Assembly: GCA_035935465.1 (NCBI GenBank)
Contig: DASYXA010000029.1
Location: forward strand, 1 to 29,237
DNA length: 29,237 bases
Direction: 5' to 3'
Origin: UBA4735 sp035935465
Lineage (GTDB): Bacteria > Chloroflexota > Limnocylindria > P2-11E
The notes below the pieces were generated by a model. It made no database searches and had not been told where the DNA came from. It worked only from the letters and a program-made list of their open reading frames with translations. Both the position numbers and the translations under genes were made by a program. This document shows positions 22,085-29,081 of the stretch, piece by piece (positions within the stretch are counted from its first letter, which is position 1; every line of letters starts with the position of its first letter).

Positions 22085-23182
22085 TCAGGCCCGCGCAGCG
22101 GGCCGCGCGTGCGCCGACTCGTTCCGAAGTCTCGCGTACCCCGGCTTGATCCGGTCGTAGATGATCGCGACGCGCTCGTCGTAGCCCAGGAACGCGCTCT
22201 TCATGGCGTTGATCGACAGGCGCTCGACGTCGTCGATGGTGAGCGCGAGCGTCGCCGAAAGTCGCCGGAATTCCTCGGAGAGCGTGATCGCGCTCATCAG
22301 CCGATTGTCGGTGTTCACGGTCACGCGGAATCGCTGCTCGAGGAAGTACCGGATCGGGTGCTCCGCGAGCGTCGCGACCGCCCCGGTGTCCACGTTGCTC
22401 GACGGGCAGACCTCGAGCGGGATCCGGTGGTCGCGGATGTACGCCGCGAGCTGCCCGAGCTTCACCGCCTTGCCGTCATTGATGGCCATGTCCTCGACCA
22501 GCCGCACCCCGTGCCCGATCCGGTGCGCGCCGCAGTACTGGAGGGCCTGCCAGATGGACGGCGGGCCGAACGCCTCGCCGGCGTGGATCGTGATGCTGAA
22601 GTTCTGCTGGCGGCAGTACTGGAACGCCTCGAGGTGGACCTTCGGCGGATGGCCGGCCTCCTCGCCCGCGATGTCGAACCCGACGCAGCCCCGGTCGCGG
22701 AACGCGACGGCAAGCTCGGCCATTTCGAGCGAGTCGGTCCGGTCGCGCATCGCGCACACGATCTGGCGCATGACGATCGGATGGTCGCGCTCGGCACGAT
22801 CGAATCCGCGGGCCGCCGCCGCTATGACCTGCTCGAGGTTCATCCCCTTCTGCGTGGAGAACACCGGCGCGTAGCGCACCTCGGCGTACACGACGCCGTC
22901 CGCGGAGAGGTCGGCACCGCACTCGTACGCCACGCGCTCCACGGCATCGGGCGTCTGCATCACCGCGATCGTGTGGGCGAAGCCGCGCAGGTAGAGCGGC
23001 AGCGATCCCGACGCGGCACTCGCGTGGAACCAGCGCCCGAGCTCCGCGGGATCGGTCGTCGGCAGGCCGTCGTACTTCAGGTCCTTCGCGAGCTCGACGA
23101 TCGTCTGCGGCCGCAGGCCACCGTCGAGGTGGTCGTGGAGCAGCACCTTCGGCGCGGCTTTCAGGATCTCGAGCGGGAGCAT
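22085..23182 (-). CDS. add: Adenosine deaminase
   Basis: Add deaminates adenosine or deoxyadenosine to inosine or deoxyinosine. The product is 365 aa from ATG 23182. A TTG three codons upstream is possible but less likely. Zinc and catalytic residues are all present: His16 and His18 (LLHDHLDGG), His200 and Glu203 (HAGEAFG), His224 (RIGHG) and Asp292 (VNTDNRLMS). The TDN instead of TDD pattern is that of the actinobacterial-type branch. With the nucleoside phosphorylase and xanthine dehydrogenase to its right it forms a path from adenosine to xanthine/urate. Confidence 0.93.
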   Translation of the reverse strand: MLPLEILKAAPKVLLHDHLDGGLRPQTIVELAKDLKYDGLPTTDPAELGRWFHASAASGSLPLYLRGFAHTIAVMQTPDAVERVAYECGADLSADGVVYAEVRYAPVFSTQKGMNLEQVIAAAARGFDRAERDHPIVMRQIVCAMRDRTDSLEMAELAVAFRDRGCVGFDIAGEEAGHPPKVHLEAFQYCRQQNFSITIHAGEAFGPPSIWQALQYCGAHRIGHGVRLVEDMAINDGKAVKLGQLAAYIRDHRIPLEVCPSSNVDTGAVATLAEHPIRYFLEQRFRVTVNTDNRLMSAITLSEEFRRLSATLALTIDDVERLSINAMKSAFLGYDERVAIIYDRIKPGYARLRNESAHARPAARA

Positions 23183-23199
23183 GGCTGGCAATGATGCGC

Positions 23200-23231
23200 C
23201 GTACGTTCAGTTGTACGTTCTGTTGTACGAT
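23200..23231 (+). promoter_or_regulatory. Operator array and leaderless promoter of the toxin-antitoxin pair
   Basis: Three copies of GTACGTTC or GTACGATC start at 23201, 23213 and 23225, exactly 12 bp apart, with AGTT and TGTT between them. The six-base cores are CGTACG, TGTACG and TGTACG. The last copy contains TACGAT (23226-23231), a -10-like box 6 nt before ATG 23238, so a bound repressor would block RNA polymerase. The layout resembles the TGTACA-core operators reported for YefM-YoeB systems. Confidence 0.7.
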
Positions 23232-23237
23232 CCCCGC

Positions 23238-23525
23238 ATGGCCATCGCGATGGTGAGCGTCGCCGATCTCCGTGCCCGTCTTGCCGAGCTGATCGAACAG
23301 CTCCGGACGGACCGCTCGCCGCTCTACGTGACCCAGCGGGGTCAAGCGCGCGCCGTACTCCTCGCCGTGGAGGACTACGACGGCCTGCTCGACCAGCTCG
23401 AGTATCTCGACGATTCGCTCGAAGCCCTGCGGGCCAAGGAGCGACGTGAGAGCGGGCGCGAGCGCAGCGAGCCGCTCGATGCCGTGATGCGGCAGCTGCG
23501 GAAGCGTGGCCGCGTACCGCGTTGA
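23238..23525 (+). CDS. Phd/YefM-family antitoxin
   Basis: This is a 95-aa protein from ATG 23238. The N-terminal half (MVSVADLRARLAELIEQLR ... LYVTQRGQARAVLLAVEDYDGL) is the Phd/YefM DNA-binding and dimerisation fold. The charged C-terminal half (KERRESGRERSEPLDAVMRQLRKRGRVP) would wrap and neutralise the toxin. The gene overlaps the toxin by 20 nt. Together with the operator repeats immediately upstream this predicts conditional autorepression by the antitoxin-toxin complex. A longer frame from 23181 runs through the operators and is rejected. Confidence 0.9.
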   Translation: MAIAMVSVADLRARLAELIEQLRTDRSPLYVTQRGQARAVLLAVEDYDGLLDQLEYLDDSLEALRAKERRESGRERSEPLDAVMRQLRKRGRVPR

Positions 23526-23772
23526 GGTCGCGACCCGCGCCCGGCGTGACCTCGAGCGCCTCGCGCCGTCGATCCTGGAGCGGATCTATCCGATCCTGAC
23601 CGCCCTCGGCAGCGATCCGCGACCGTCCGGCAGCCAGAAGCTGGTCGGGCTCGAGGCGTATCGGATCCGCGTCGGCGACCACCGCGTCATCTACGAGATC
23701 GATGATGCGACGCGGATCGTCGTCGTGGTCCGGGTCCGCCATCGGCGAGAGGTGTACCGCACGCTGCGGTAG
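23506..23772 (+). CDS. RelE/ParE-superfamily toxin
   Basis: This is an 88-aa basic protein from GTG 23506, inside the antitoxin 3' end. YRVEVATRARRDLERLAPSI is the N-terminal strand-helix of the superfamily. QKLVGLEAYRIRVGDHRVIYEI is the core sheet with conserved YRIRVGDHRV(I/L)Y, and VRVRHRREVYR is the last strand with the basic/His residues found in RelE-type ribosome-dependent RNases. The intact HRREVYR end suggests an active toxin, and RelE-type is more likely than ParE gyrase poison. The stop is 6 nt from the convergent phosphorylase stop. Confidence 0.9.
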   Translation: MAAYRVEVATRARRDLERLAPSILERIYPILTALGSDPRPSGSQKLVGLEAYRIRVGDHRVIYEIDDATRIVVVVRVRHRREVYRTLR

Positions 23773-23778
23773 CCCCGC

Positions 23779-24519
23779 CTACGGTCGCGGCGTCGCGATC
23801 GCGGGCGCGCGCTGTCCGGTCGCGACCGCGAGCGCGATGCGGGTCGTCCGATCGACCGCGGCACGCATCTCCTCGTCGCTGATCCGGGTGAACGTGCCGT
23901 CGATGACCATGTCCGACACGAGCAGCAGGCAGCCGCCGCGCACGCCCTTCAGCGCGGCGACGGTGAAGAGCGCCGCGGCCTCCATCTCCACCGCCAGGAC
24001 ACCGCGCTTGGACCACCGCGCGTACTGGCCCTCGTCCGGGTTGTAGAAGAGGTCGCTCGACGCGACCGGGCCGATGTGCACCGGCTGGCCGATCGCCTCC
24101 GCCGCGTGGACCGCGGCGTGGCTCAGCTCCCAGCTCGCGGTGGGCGTGTGCGGCTCGTTACCGACCAGGTGCGTCGCGGTCGCGTCGGCCGACACGCCCG
24201 AGATCGCGACAATCGTGTCGCCGAGCTTTTGCCCGAGCTGGAGCCCGCCACACGTGCCGACCCGGATGAGCGTCTTCACGCCGAGCTGGATGAGCTCCTC
24301 GAACACGATGGTCGCGCCGGGGCTGCCCATGCCGGTGCCCTGGACCGACACGCGCGTCCCCTCGTACGTGCCGGTGTACCCGAGCAGGCCGCGCTCGCCG
24401 TTCACCTGCCGGCTGTCCGTGAAATAGGTCTCGGCGATGTACTTCGCGCGGAGCGGATCGCCGGGCAGGAGGCACGCTTCGGCGTAGTCGCCGGGCTGGG
24501 CGCGCAGGTGGATCGGCAT
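23779..24519 (-). CDS. deoD: Purine nucleoside phosphorylase, DeoD (hexameric NP-I) type
   Basis: DeoD phosphorolyses purine (deoxy)nucleosides to free base plus (deoxy)ribose 1-phosphate. The product is 246 aa. Motifs of the NP-I family are LLPGDPLRAKYIAE (residues 17-30), VQGTGMGSPGATI (59-71, phosphate site), RVGTCGGLQ (86-94), AVEMEAAALF (176-185, ribose-binding Glu) and LLVSDMVIDGTF with Asp203, the purine-N7 residue of the PNP rather than the uridine branch. A GGGGGAG ribosome site precedes ATG 24519, which shares a base with the DinB stop (TAATG). It probably converts the inosine made by adenosine deaminase to hypoxanthine. Confidence 0.92.
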   Translation of the reverse strand: MPIHLRAQPGDYAEACLLPGDPLRAKYIAETYFTDSRQVNGERGLLGYTGTYEGTRVSVQGTGMGSPGATIVFEELIQLGVKTLIRVGTCGGLQLGQKLGDTIVAISGVSADATATHLVGNEPHTPTASWELSHAAVHAAEAIGQPVHIGPVASSDLFYNPDEGQYARWSKRGVLAVEMEAAALFTVAALKGVRGGCLLLVSDMVIDGTFTRISDEEMRAAVDRTTRIALAVATGQRAPAIATPRP

Positions 24520-25034
24520 TACTCCCCCTTGAACCTCTGCGAGTTGCCCATGTGCGGCCACACCCGCTCCATGGCGATCGAGAGCAGCTGCTTCGTGTGG
24601 TTGCGGTCGTGATGGATCCACTCCTCGAGCAGCCAGCGCACCTTCAGCTCGCCGGCCTTCGGATGCATGCCGCTCCGGTCGAGGTCCGCGGGCGTCAACG
24701 ACTTCACGAGGCTCACCGAGTCGTGCCGCAGCCCCATGAATTCCATCCAGACGCTGTCGGTGACCCGCTCGCAATCGTTCCGCTGCTTCTCGACCGCGAC
24801 CTGATCCCAGGCCTCGAGCTTCGGGTGGTCGTTGGCGAGGATGATCCGGATCCGGCCGGCGAAGCCGCGCTTCTCGGACTCGATGAGATGTCCGACCACC
24901 GCTCGGGCACACCATTCGCCGGGTGCGGGGTGCCAGCCGGCGTCGTCACCGAGCGCGGTGAGCTCCGCCTCGATGAGCCCGCAGGTGGACTCGAGGTACA
25001 CCGCGACCTGGGCCGGCGTGAGCTCGGCCGTCAC
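24519..25034 (-). CDS. DinB-like four-helix metal-binding protein
   Basis: This is a 171-aa protein of the DinB/YfiT-like fold. The metal site is formed by three histidines, one in VVGHLIESEKR (first half) and two in EEWIHHDRNHTKQLL (near the C-terminus). Family members include bacillithiol/mycothiol-dependent transferases and maleylpyruvate isomerase-like proteins; the role here is unknown. The GTG start overlaps the stop of the xanthine dehydrogenase large subunit (GTGA) and its TAA overlaps the phosphorylase start. It is therefore embedded and probably translationally coupled in the purine-degradation operon, which hints at a related function. Confidence 0.85.
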   Translation of the reverse strand: MTAELTPAQVAVYLESTCGLIEAELTALGDDAGWHPAPGEWCARAVVGHLIESEKRGFAGRIRIILANDHPKLEAWDQVAVEKQRNDCERVTDSVWMEFMGLRHDSVSLVKSLTPADLDRSGMHPKAGELKVRWLLEEWIHHDRNHTKQLLSIAMERVWPHMGNSQRFKGE

Positions 25035-27304
25035 ACGCGTGTGGCCGCGCGAGGGTCCATGCCCGCGACGATAGCCCAGCCCGACCGCGCGACCGTGCCG
25101 AACACGATGTCGTCGGGCCGCACCGGCACGCGGTTGAGCTCGCGGCCGGTCGCGGCGCGGATCGCGGCGACGATCGCGGGCGTGCTCGAGATGGTCGGCG
25201 GCTCGCCGACGCCCTTCGCCCCGTACGGCGCGTCCGGATGCGGGTGCTCGATGACGTCCGTGACGACCGGCGGCATGTCCAGCGCGGTCGGCAGCAGGTA
25301 ATCGGTGAACGACGCGTTCTTCACCGCACCGTCCTTCAGGATGACCTCTTCCATCACCGCGAGGCCGAGGCCCTGCGCGATGCCACCCTCGAGCTGGCCG
25401 ATGACCGCGACGGGGTTGATCGCCTTCCCCACGTCCTGCGCGGTCGCCACTTGCACGACCTTCACCAGGCCGGTGCCGGGATCGACGTCCACGCTCGCAC
25501 GATGCGCGGCGAACAGGAACGCGACGTGGCCGTGGTTCTGGGTCACGTCGTTCAGCGACTCGGTCGGCTTGTGCCGGTAGGTGATGCGATGCTCGATCGG
25601 CGTATCGAGGAGCTGCTCGAGGCGGTCGCGCGGGATCCTCCGGTCGCGCGCGCGGCGATCGAGCTCGCCGTTCACGAGATCGCACGCGGCCTTCACCGCG
25701 GCACCGGTCATCCAGGTCTGGCGCGACGCCGAGCTCGATCCGGCGGAGCCGATCTGGGTGTCCGCGTTGTCCACGATCACACGCTCCAGGCCGAGCTCCG
25801 TGCGCGCGATCTGCAGCTGGATCGTCACGACGCCCTGCCCCACCTCCGCCGCGGCCGTGTGCACGTGCGCGATCGGTCCGTCTTTGTCGAGCTCGAGCCG
25901 CACGCGGGCGTCGCACGAGTCGTCGAAGCCATGCGAGTAGCAAACGTTCTTGAACCCCGCGGCGAAGCCGACGCCGCGCACGACGCCCTCGCCCCGGGTG
26001 AGGTTGCCCGCGCCGCCGGGCAGCTCGATGTCGGATGCGCGGGCGGCGGGCGGGAACGGCAGCGCGTTCGCGCGCCGGACGATCTCGCTGACCGGCTCGG
26101 ACCCGACCACCGGCTGGCTCGTGATGATCTCGTCGCCGTCCTCGAGCGCGTTCTGCATCCGCAGCGCGACGGGATCGATCCCGAGCGTCGCCGCGAGCTT
26201 GTCCATCTGCGCCTCGTACGCGAAACAAGTCTGCACCGCGCCGAACCCGCGCATCGCGCCGGTCGGCGGATTGTTCGTGTACGCGCCGACGCTCCACACG
26301 TCGGCGTTCGGCACGCGGTACGGGCCGGCCGCGAAGCACGCGGCGTTCGCGATGACCGCGGGGCTCGACGACGCGTAGCCGCCGCCATCGAGGATGATCG
26401 ACGCGCGCACGTACACGAGCGTCCCGTCTTTCTTCGCCCCGTGCGCGTAGAAGAGCCGCGCGGGGTGACGGTGGACATGGCCGTAGAACGATTCCTCGCG
26501 GCCGTAGGTCATGCGCACCGGCCGCTTCGTCGCGAGCGCGAGCAGACAGAGATGGATCTGCAGCGTGACATCCTCGCGCGCGCCGAACGCGCCGCCGACC
26601 CCGGCCATCACGAGGCGCACCTTCTCCTCGGGCAGGCCGAGGCACGGCGCGATCTGCCGCCGATCCTCGTGCAGCCACTGGGTCGCGATGTGGAGCGTCA
26701 CGCCGCCGTCGTCGTCGGGGATCGCGAGGCCCGCTTCGGGTCCGAGCGCGGCCTGGTCCTGCATGCCCACCTCGTATTCGCCGGTCACCTCGACGTCGGC
26801 CCGCGCCCTCGGATCACCGTGCACGAGGTGGACCGCGTCGATGACGTTGCCGCGGTCGTGGATCGGCTGCGCGTCCGGCTGGAGCGCCGCGATCGGGTCG
26901 GTGATCGCCGGCAGCACGTCATACCTGACGGCGATGCGCTTCAGCGCGTCGCGCGCGGTCTGCGCGTCGTCGGCGGCGACGATCGCGACCGGGTCGCCGA
27001 GGAACCGGACCTTCGTGCGCGCGAGCGGGTACTGGTCGCTCTGCATGAGGCCATAGCGCTCCTCGTTCGGCAGATCCTCGTGGGTGAGGACTGCGCGCAC
27101 GCCCGGGAGCGCCTTCGCCTGCGCGGTGTCGATCGAGACGATCCGCGCGTGCGGGTGCGGGCTGCGCAGCGTCGCGCCGTGGAGCATCCCCTGGGTCCAG
27201 AGGTCGCTCGCGTAGGTGAACTGGCCCTTCACCTTCGGTGGTCCATCGGGCCGCTGGACCGACTCGCCGACGGTCCCGCGGACCCGCGTCCGGGTGAGCG
27301 TCAT
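25031..27304 (-). CDS. Xanthine dehydrogenase molybdenum-binding (large) subunit, PucD-like
   Basis: This is a 757-aa molybdopterin-hydroxylase subunit from ATG 27304. Aldehyde-oxidase/xanthine-dehydrogenase a/b-hammerhead sequence occupies about residues 18-125. The cofactor-binding domain follows with VGGAFGARED (Mo-pterin loop), YASSSPAV, GAMRGFGAVQ, EVGQGV (Gln near the Mo) and KGVGEPP with the catalytic Glu near the C-terminus. The sequence is close in style to xanthine dehydrogenase D subunits (pucD type) of Bacillus-like systems, and the purine context supports xanthine as substrate, but other aldehyde or N-heterocycle oxidations are not excluded. It is coupled to the FeS subunit by ATGA. 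Confidence 0.9.
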   Translation of the reverse strand: MTLTRTRVRGTVGESVQRPDGPPKVKGQFTYASDLWTQGMLHGATLRSPHPHARIVSIDTAQAKALPGVRAVLTHEDLPNEERYGLMQSDQYPLARTKVRFLGDPVAIVAADDAQTARDALKRIAVRYDVLPAITDPIAALQPDAQPIHDRGNVIDAVHLVHGDPRARADVEVTGEYEVGMQDQAALGPEAGLAIPDDDGGVTLHIATQWLHEDRRQIAPCLGLPEEKVRLVMAGVGGAFGAREDVTLQIHLCLLALATKRPVRMTYGREESFYGHVHRHPARLFYAHGAKKDGTLVYVRASIILDGGGYASSSPAVIANAACFAAGPYRVPNADVWSVGAYTNNPPTGAMRGFGAVQTCFAYEAQMDKLAATLGIDPVALRMQNALEDGDEIITSQPVVGSEPVSEIVRRANALPFPPAARASDIELPGGAGNLTRGEGVVRGVGFAAGFKNVCYSHGFDDSCDARVRLELDKDGPIAHVHTAAAEVGQGVVTIQLQIARTELGLERVIVDNADTQIGSAGSSSASRQTWMTGAAVKAACDLVNGELDRRARDRRIPRDRLEQLLDTPIEHRITYRHKPTESLNDVTQNHGHVAFLFAAHRASVDVDPGTGLVKVVQVATAQDVGKAINPVAVIGQLEGGIAQGLGLAVMEEVILKDGAVKNASFTDYLLPTALDMPPVVTDVIEHPHPDAPYGAKGVGEPPTISSTPAIVAAIRAATGRELNRVPVRPDDIVFGTVARSGWAIVAGMDPRAATRV

Positions 27305-27765
27305 GACCGCGCACCCTTCGCGACCGCGTGGACGGCCTCGAGGATCTTCCCGTAGCCGGTGCAGCGGCAGATGTTGCCCGAGAGGGCCTCGCGGATCTCG
27401 GCGTCGGTCGGCTCCGGGTTCCGCTTGAGCAGCGCGTTCGCGGCGACGATCAATCCCGGCGTGCAGAAGCCGCACTGCACCGCGCCCGCGGCGAGGAACG
27501 CCCGCTGCAGTGGATGGAGCGTTCCCCCTTCTGACAGCGCCTCGACCGTCTCCACCTGCTTATCGGCGCAGGCGGCGGCGAGCACGAGGCAGCCGCAGAC
27601 GAGCGCGCCGTCCAGCAGCACGGAGCACGAGCCGCACTCTCCGTGCTCGCAGGCGTTCTTGCTCCCCGGCAGCTCGAGCTCCTCGCGCAGGAATGACAGG
27701 AGCGACTCGCCGTCGCGCGCTTCCCCCGCGCGCCGCGCGCCGTTGACGCTGAGCTCGACCCGCAT
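27301..27765 (-). CDS. Xanthine dehydrogenase-type [2Fe-2S] small subunit, PucE-like
   Basis: This is a 154-aa protein binding two [2Fe-2S] clusters that pass electrons from the Mo site to FAD. The plant-ferredoxin cluster uses Cys39, Cys44, Cys47 and Cys59 (CEHGECGSCSV plus a downstream CGC). The second uses Cys98, Cys101, Cys133 and Cys135 (CGFCTPG, CRCTGYGK). All eight ligands are present. ATG 27765 shares a base with the FAD subunit stop (TGATG). The longer open frame upstream is a shadow of the FAD gene. Confidence 0.94.
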   Translation of the reverse strand: MRVELSVNGARRAGEARDGESLLSFLREELELPGSKNACEHGECGSCSVLLDGALVCGCLVLAAACADKQVETVEALSEGGTLHPLQRAFLAAGAVQCGFCTPGLIVAANALLKRNPEPTDAEIREALSGNICRCTGYGKILEAVHAVAKGARS

Positions 27766-28610
27766 CAGGCGATGCGCGCCACGCGCGCGAGCGCGCGGGC
27801 GCCCATGACCGCGAGCACGTGGCGGCGGTACGCGGCGGTGCCGCGCACGTCGTCGATCGGCCGCGCCGCGGCCGCGACCTTGGCGCCGAACTCGGCGCAC
27901 GCCGCGTCGCTCGGCGCGAACGGCCGCCAGCCGGCCTCCTCGAGCAGACCGGCCGCGAACGACTCGGCCTCCGGCGCCCGGAGGATCGTCGGCCCGCACG
28001 AGCCGAGCCCGGTGCCGACGCGCCTGCGTGCGCGGTCGACGACAAGCGCGAGACCGGCGACGGCGATGACCATCGCGTTCCGCGTGCCGACCTTCATGAA
28101 GATCTGTGCCGGACCGGCGTCGTCCCATTCGACCGCGACCACGAGCTCGTCGCGCGCGCGAACGTTCTTCTTCGGGCCGGTCATGAAATCGGCGAACCGC
28201 ACGGCCCGCGATCCGCGCTCCGAACGCAGGTGGACCTTCGCATCGAGCGCGGCGAGCACCGGGAGCGCGTCCCCTGCGGGAGAGGACGTGGCGACGTTGC
28301 CGCCGATGGTCGCGGCGTTGCGGATCTGCGGCGAGCCGACGGTCCGGGCGGCCTCGCGCAGCGCGACCGAGCCGCAGTCGCGTTCGAGCATCGTCGTGAA
28401 CGTCACGCCCGCTCCCATCGTGACCGTGCCGTTCAGCGAAAGGCCGCGCAGCTCGGGGACCCGATCGATCGCGATCATGGCCTCGGGCCGCTTCCGGCCG
28501 AAGTTGATCTCGACCATGATGTCGGTCCCGCCGTTGATGAGCTCGGCCTCCGGACGGTCCGCGAGGAGCGCGAGCGCGCCGTCGAGGTCGCGCGCGATGT
28601 CGACGTTCAC
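27765..28610 (-). CDS. Xanthine dehydrogenase-type FAD-binding subunit, PucC-like
   Basis: This is a 281-aa protein of the PCMH-type FAD fold plus CO-dehydrogenase flavoprotein C-terminal domain. LINGGTDIMVEINFGRK (about residues 24-40) is the first pyrophosphate loop, and ATIGGNVATSSPAGDALPVL (about 100-119) the second FAD segment. The order FAD-FeS-Mo in a single overlapping operon is standard for this enzyme class. The start is GTG 28610, the first plausible codon before the conserved N-terminus, with a TATAGT box 9 nt upstream. Upstream codons in the same frame (YSPPP) have no start or family support. Confidence 0.92.
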   Translation of the reverse strand: MNVDIARDLDGALALLADRPEAELINGGTDIMVEINFGRKRPEAMIAIDRVPELRGLSLNGTVTMGAGVTFTTMLERDCGSVALREAARTVGSPQIRNAATIGGNVATSSPAGDALPVLAALDAKVHLRSERGSRAVRFADFMTGPKKNVRARDELVVAVEWDDAGPAQIFMKVGTRNAMVIAVAGLALVVDRARRRVGTGLGSCGPTILRAPEAESFAAGLLEEAGWRPFAPSDAACAEFGAKVAAAARPIDDVRGTAAYRRHVLAVMGARALARVARIA

Positions 28611-28618
28611 TGGTGGTG

Positions 28619-28625
28619 GACTATA
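28619..28625. promoter_or_regulatory. Overlapping divergent -10 boxes (xanthine dehydrogenase operon/NUDIX)
   Basis: Minus-strand TATAGT (28625-28620) is the best -10 match in the window and lies 9 nt from GTG 28610. Plus-strand GACTAT (28619-28624) is 7 nt from GTG 28632. A TTGACG lies upstream of TATAGT but with only a 14-nt spacer, so the -35 is uncertain. Confidence 0.5.
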
Positions 28626-28631
28626 GGGAGC

Positions 28632-29081
28632 GTGCAACGCGTCAACATCCCGCTCGGGGCCGCATCGGTCATCACCGACGAGGGTGGTCGCGTCCTCCTG
28701 GTCCCTCACACCTACGGCGAGCGGAACTGGGAGATCCCCGGCGGCGTGCTCGAGGCGCACGAGTCGGCGCAGGCGGCCGCGCTGCGAGAGGCGCGCGAGG
28801 AGACCGGCGTGATCCTCGAGATCGACCGCATGACCGGCGTGTACTGGGAGCCGCTATGGGGCTCGACCGGCGGGCATCACTTCGTATTTCGCGCGCGGAT
28901 CACCGACGGCTCGCCGGAGCCGGCCGTGACGGACGCTGCCGAGATCAGCGAGCTCGGCTGGTTCGCCCGCGATGCGCTCCCCCGGCCGATGAGCGACTTC
29001 ACGATCCGGCGCATCGACGATGCGCTCGCCGGAGGTCTGCGTGACCTGACGCCGATACCGCCTCGGACGTGGCTGCGCTAG
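28632..29081 (+). CDS. NUDIX hydrolase
   Basis: This is a 149-aa protein from GTG 28632. The complete Nudix box G-x5-E-x7-R-E-x2-E-E-x-G is present within GGVLEAHESAQAAALREAREETG (residues about 38-60, written here as the motif only at those positions), with the catalytic glutamates intact. The N-terminus VNIPLGAASVITDEGGRVLLV is the usual first strand pair. NUDIX enzymes hydrolyse nucleoside diphosphates linked to another moiety; the substrate here is unknown. The promoter overlaps that of the divergent purine operon. The stop shares CTAG with the next, convergent gene. Confidence 0.9.
   Translation: MQRVNIPLGAASVITDEGGRVLLVPHTYGERNWEIPGGVLEAHESAQAAALREAREETGVILEIDRMTGVYWEPLWGSTGGHHFVFRARITDGSPEPAVTDAAEISELGWFARDALPRPMSDFTIRRIDDALAGGLRDLTPIPPRTWLR

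Noticed and set aside
23200..23231. CRISPR-like repeat array
   Set aside because: The units are 8 bp with 4-bp spacers and sit directly on a toxin-antitoxin promoter, which fits an operator.
25238..27355. Plus-strand open frame of 705 aa opposite the xanthine dehydrogenase large subunit
   Set aside because: Composition is typical of an antisense shadow (Arg, His, Asp, Val-rich), with no motifs, while the minus strand carries all molybdenum-site signatures.
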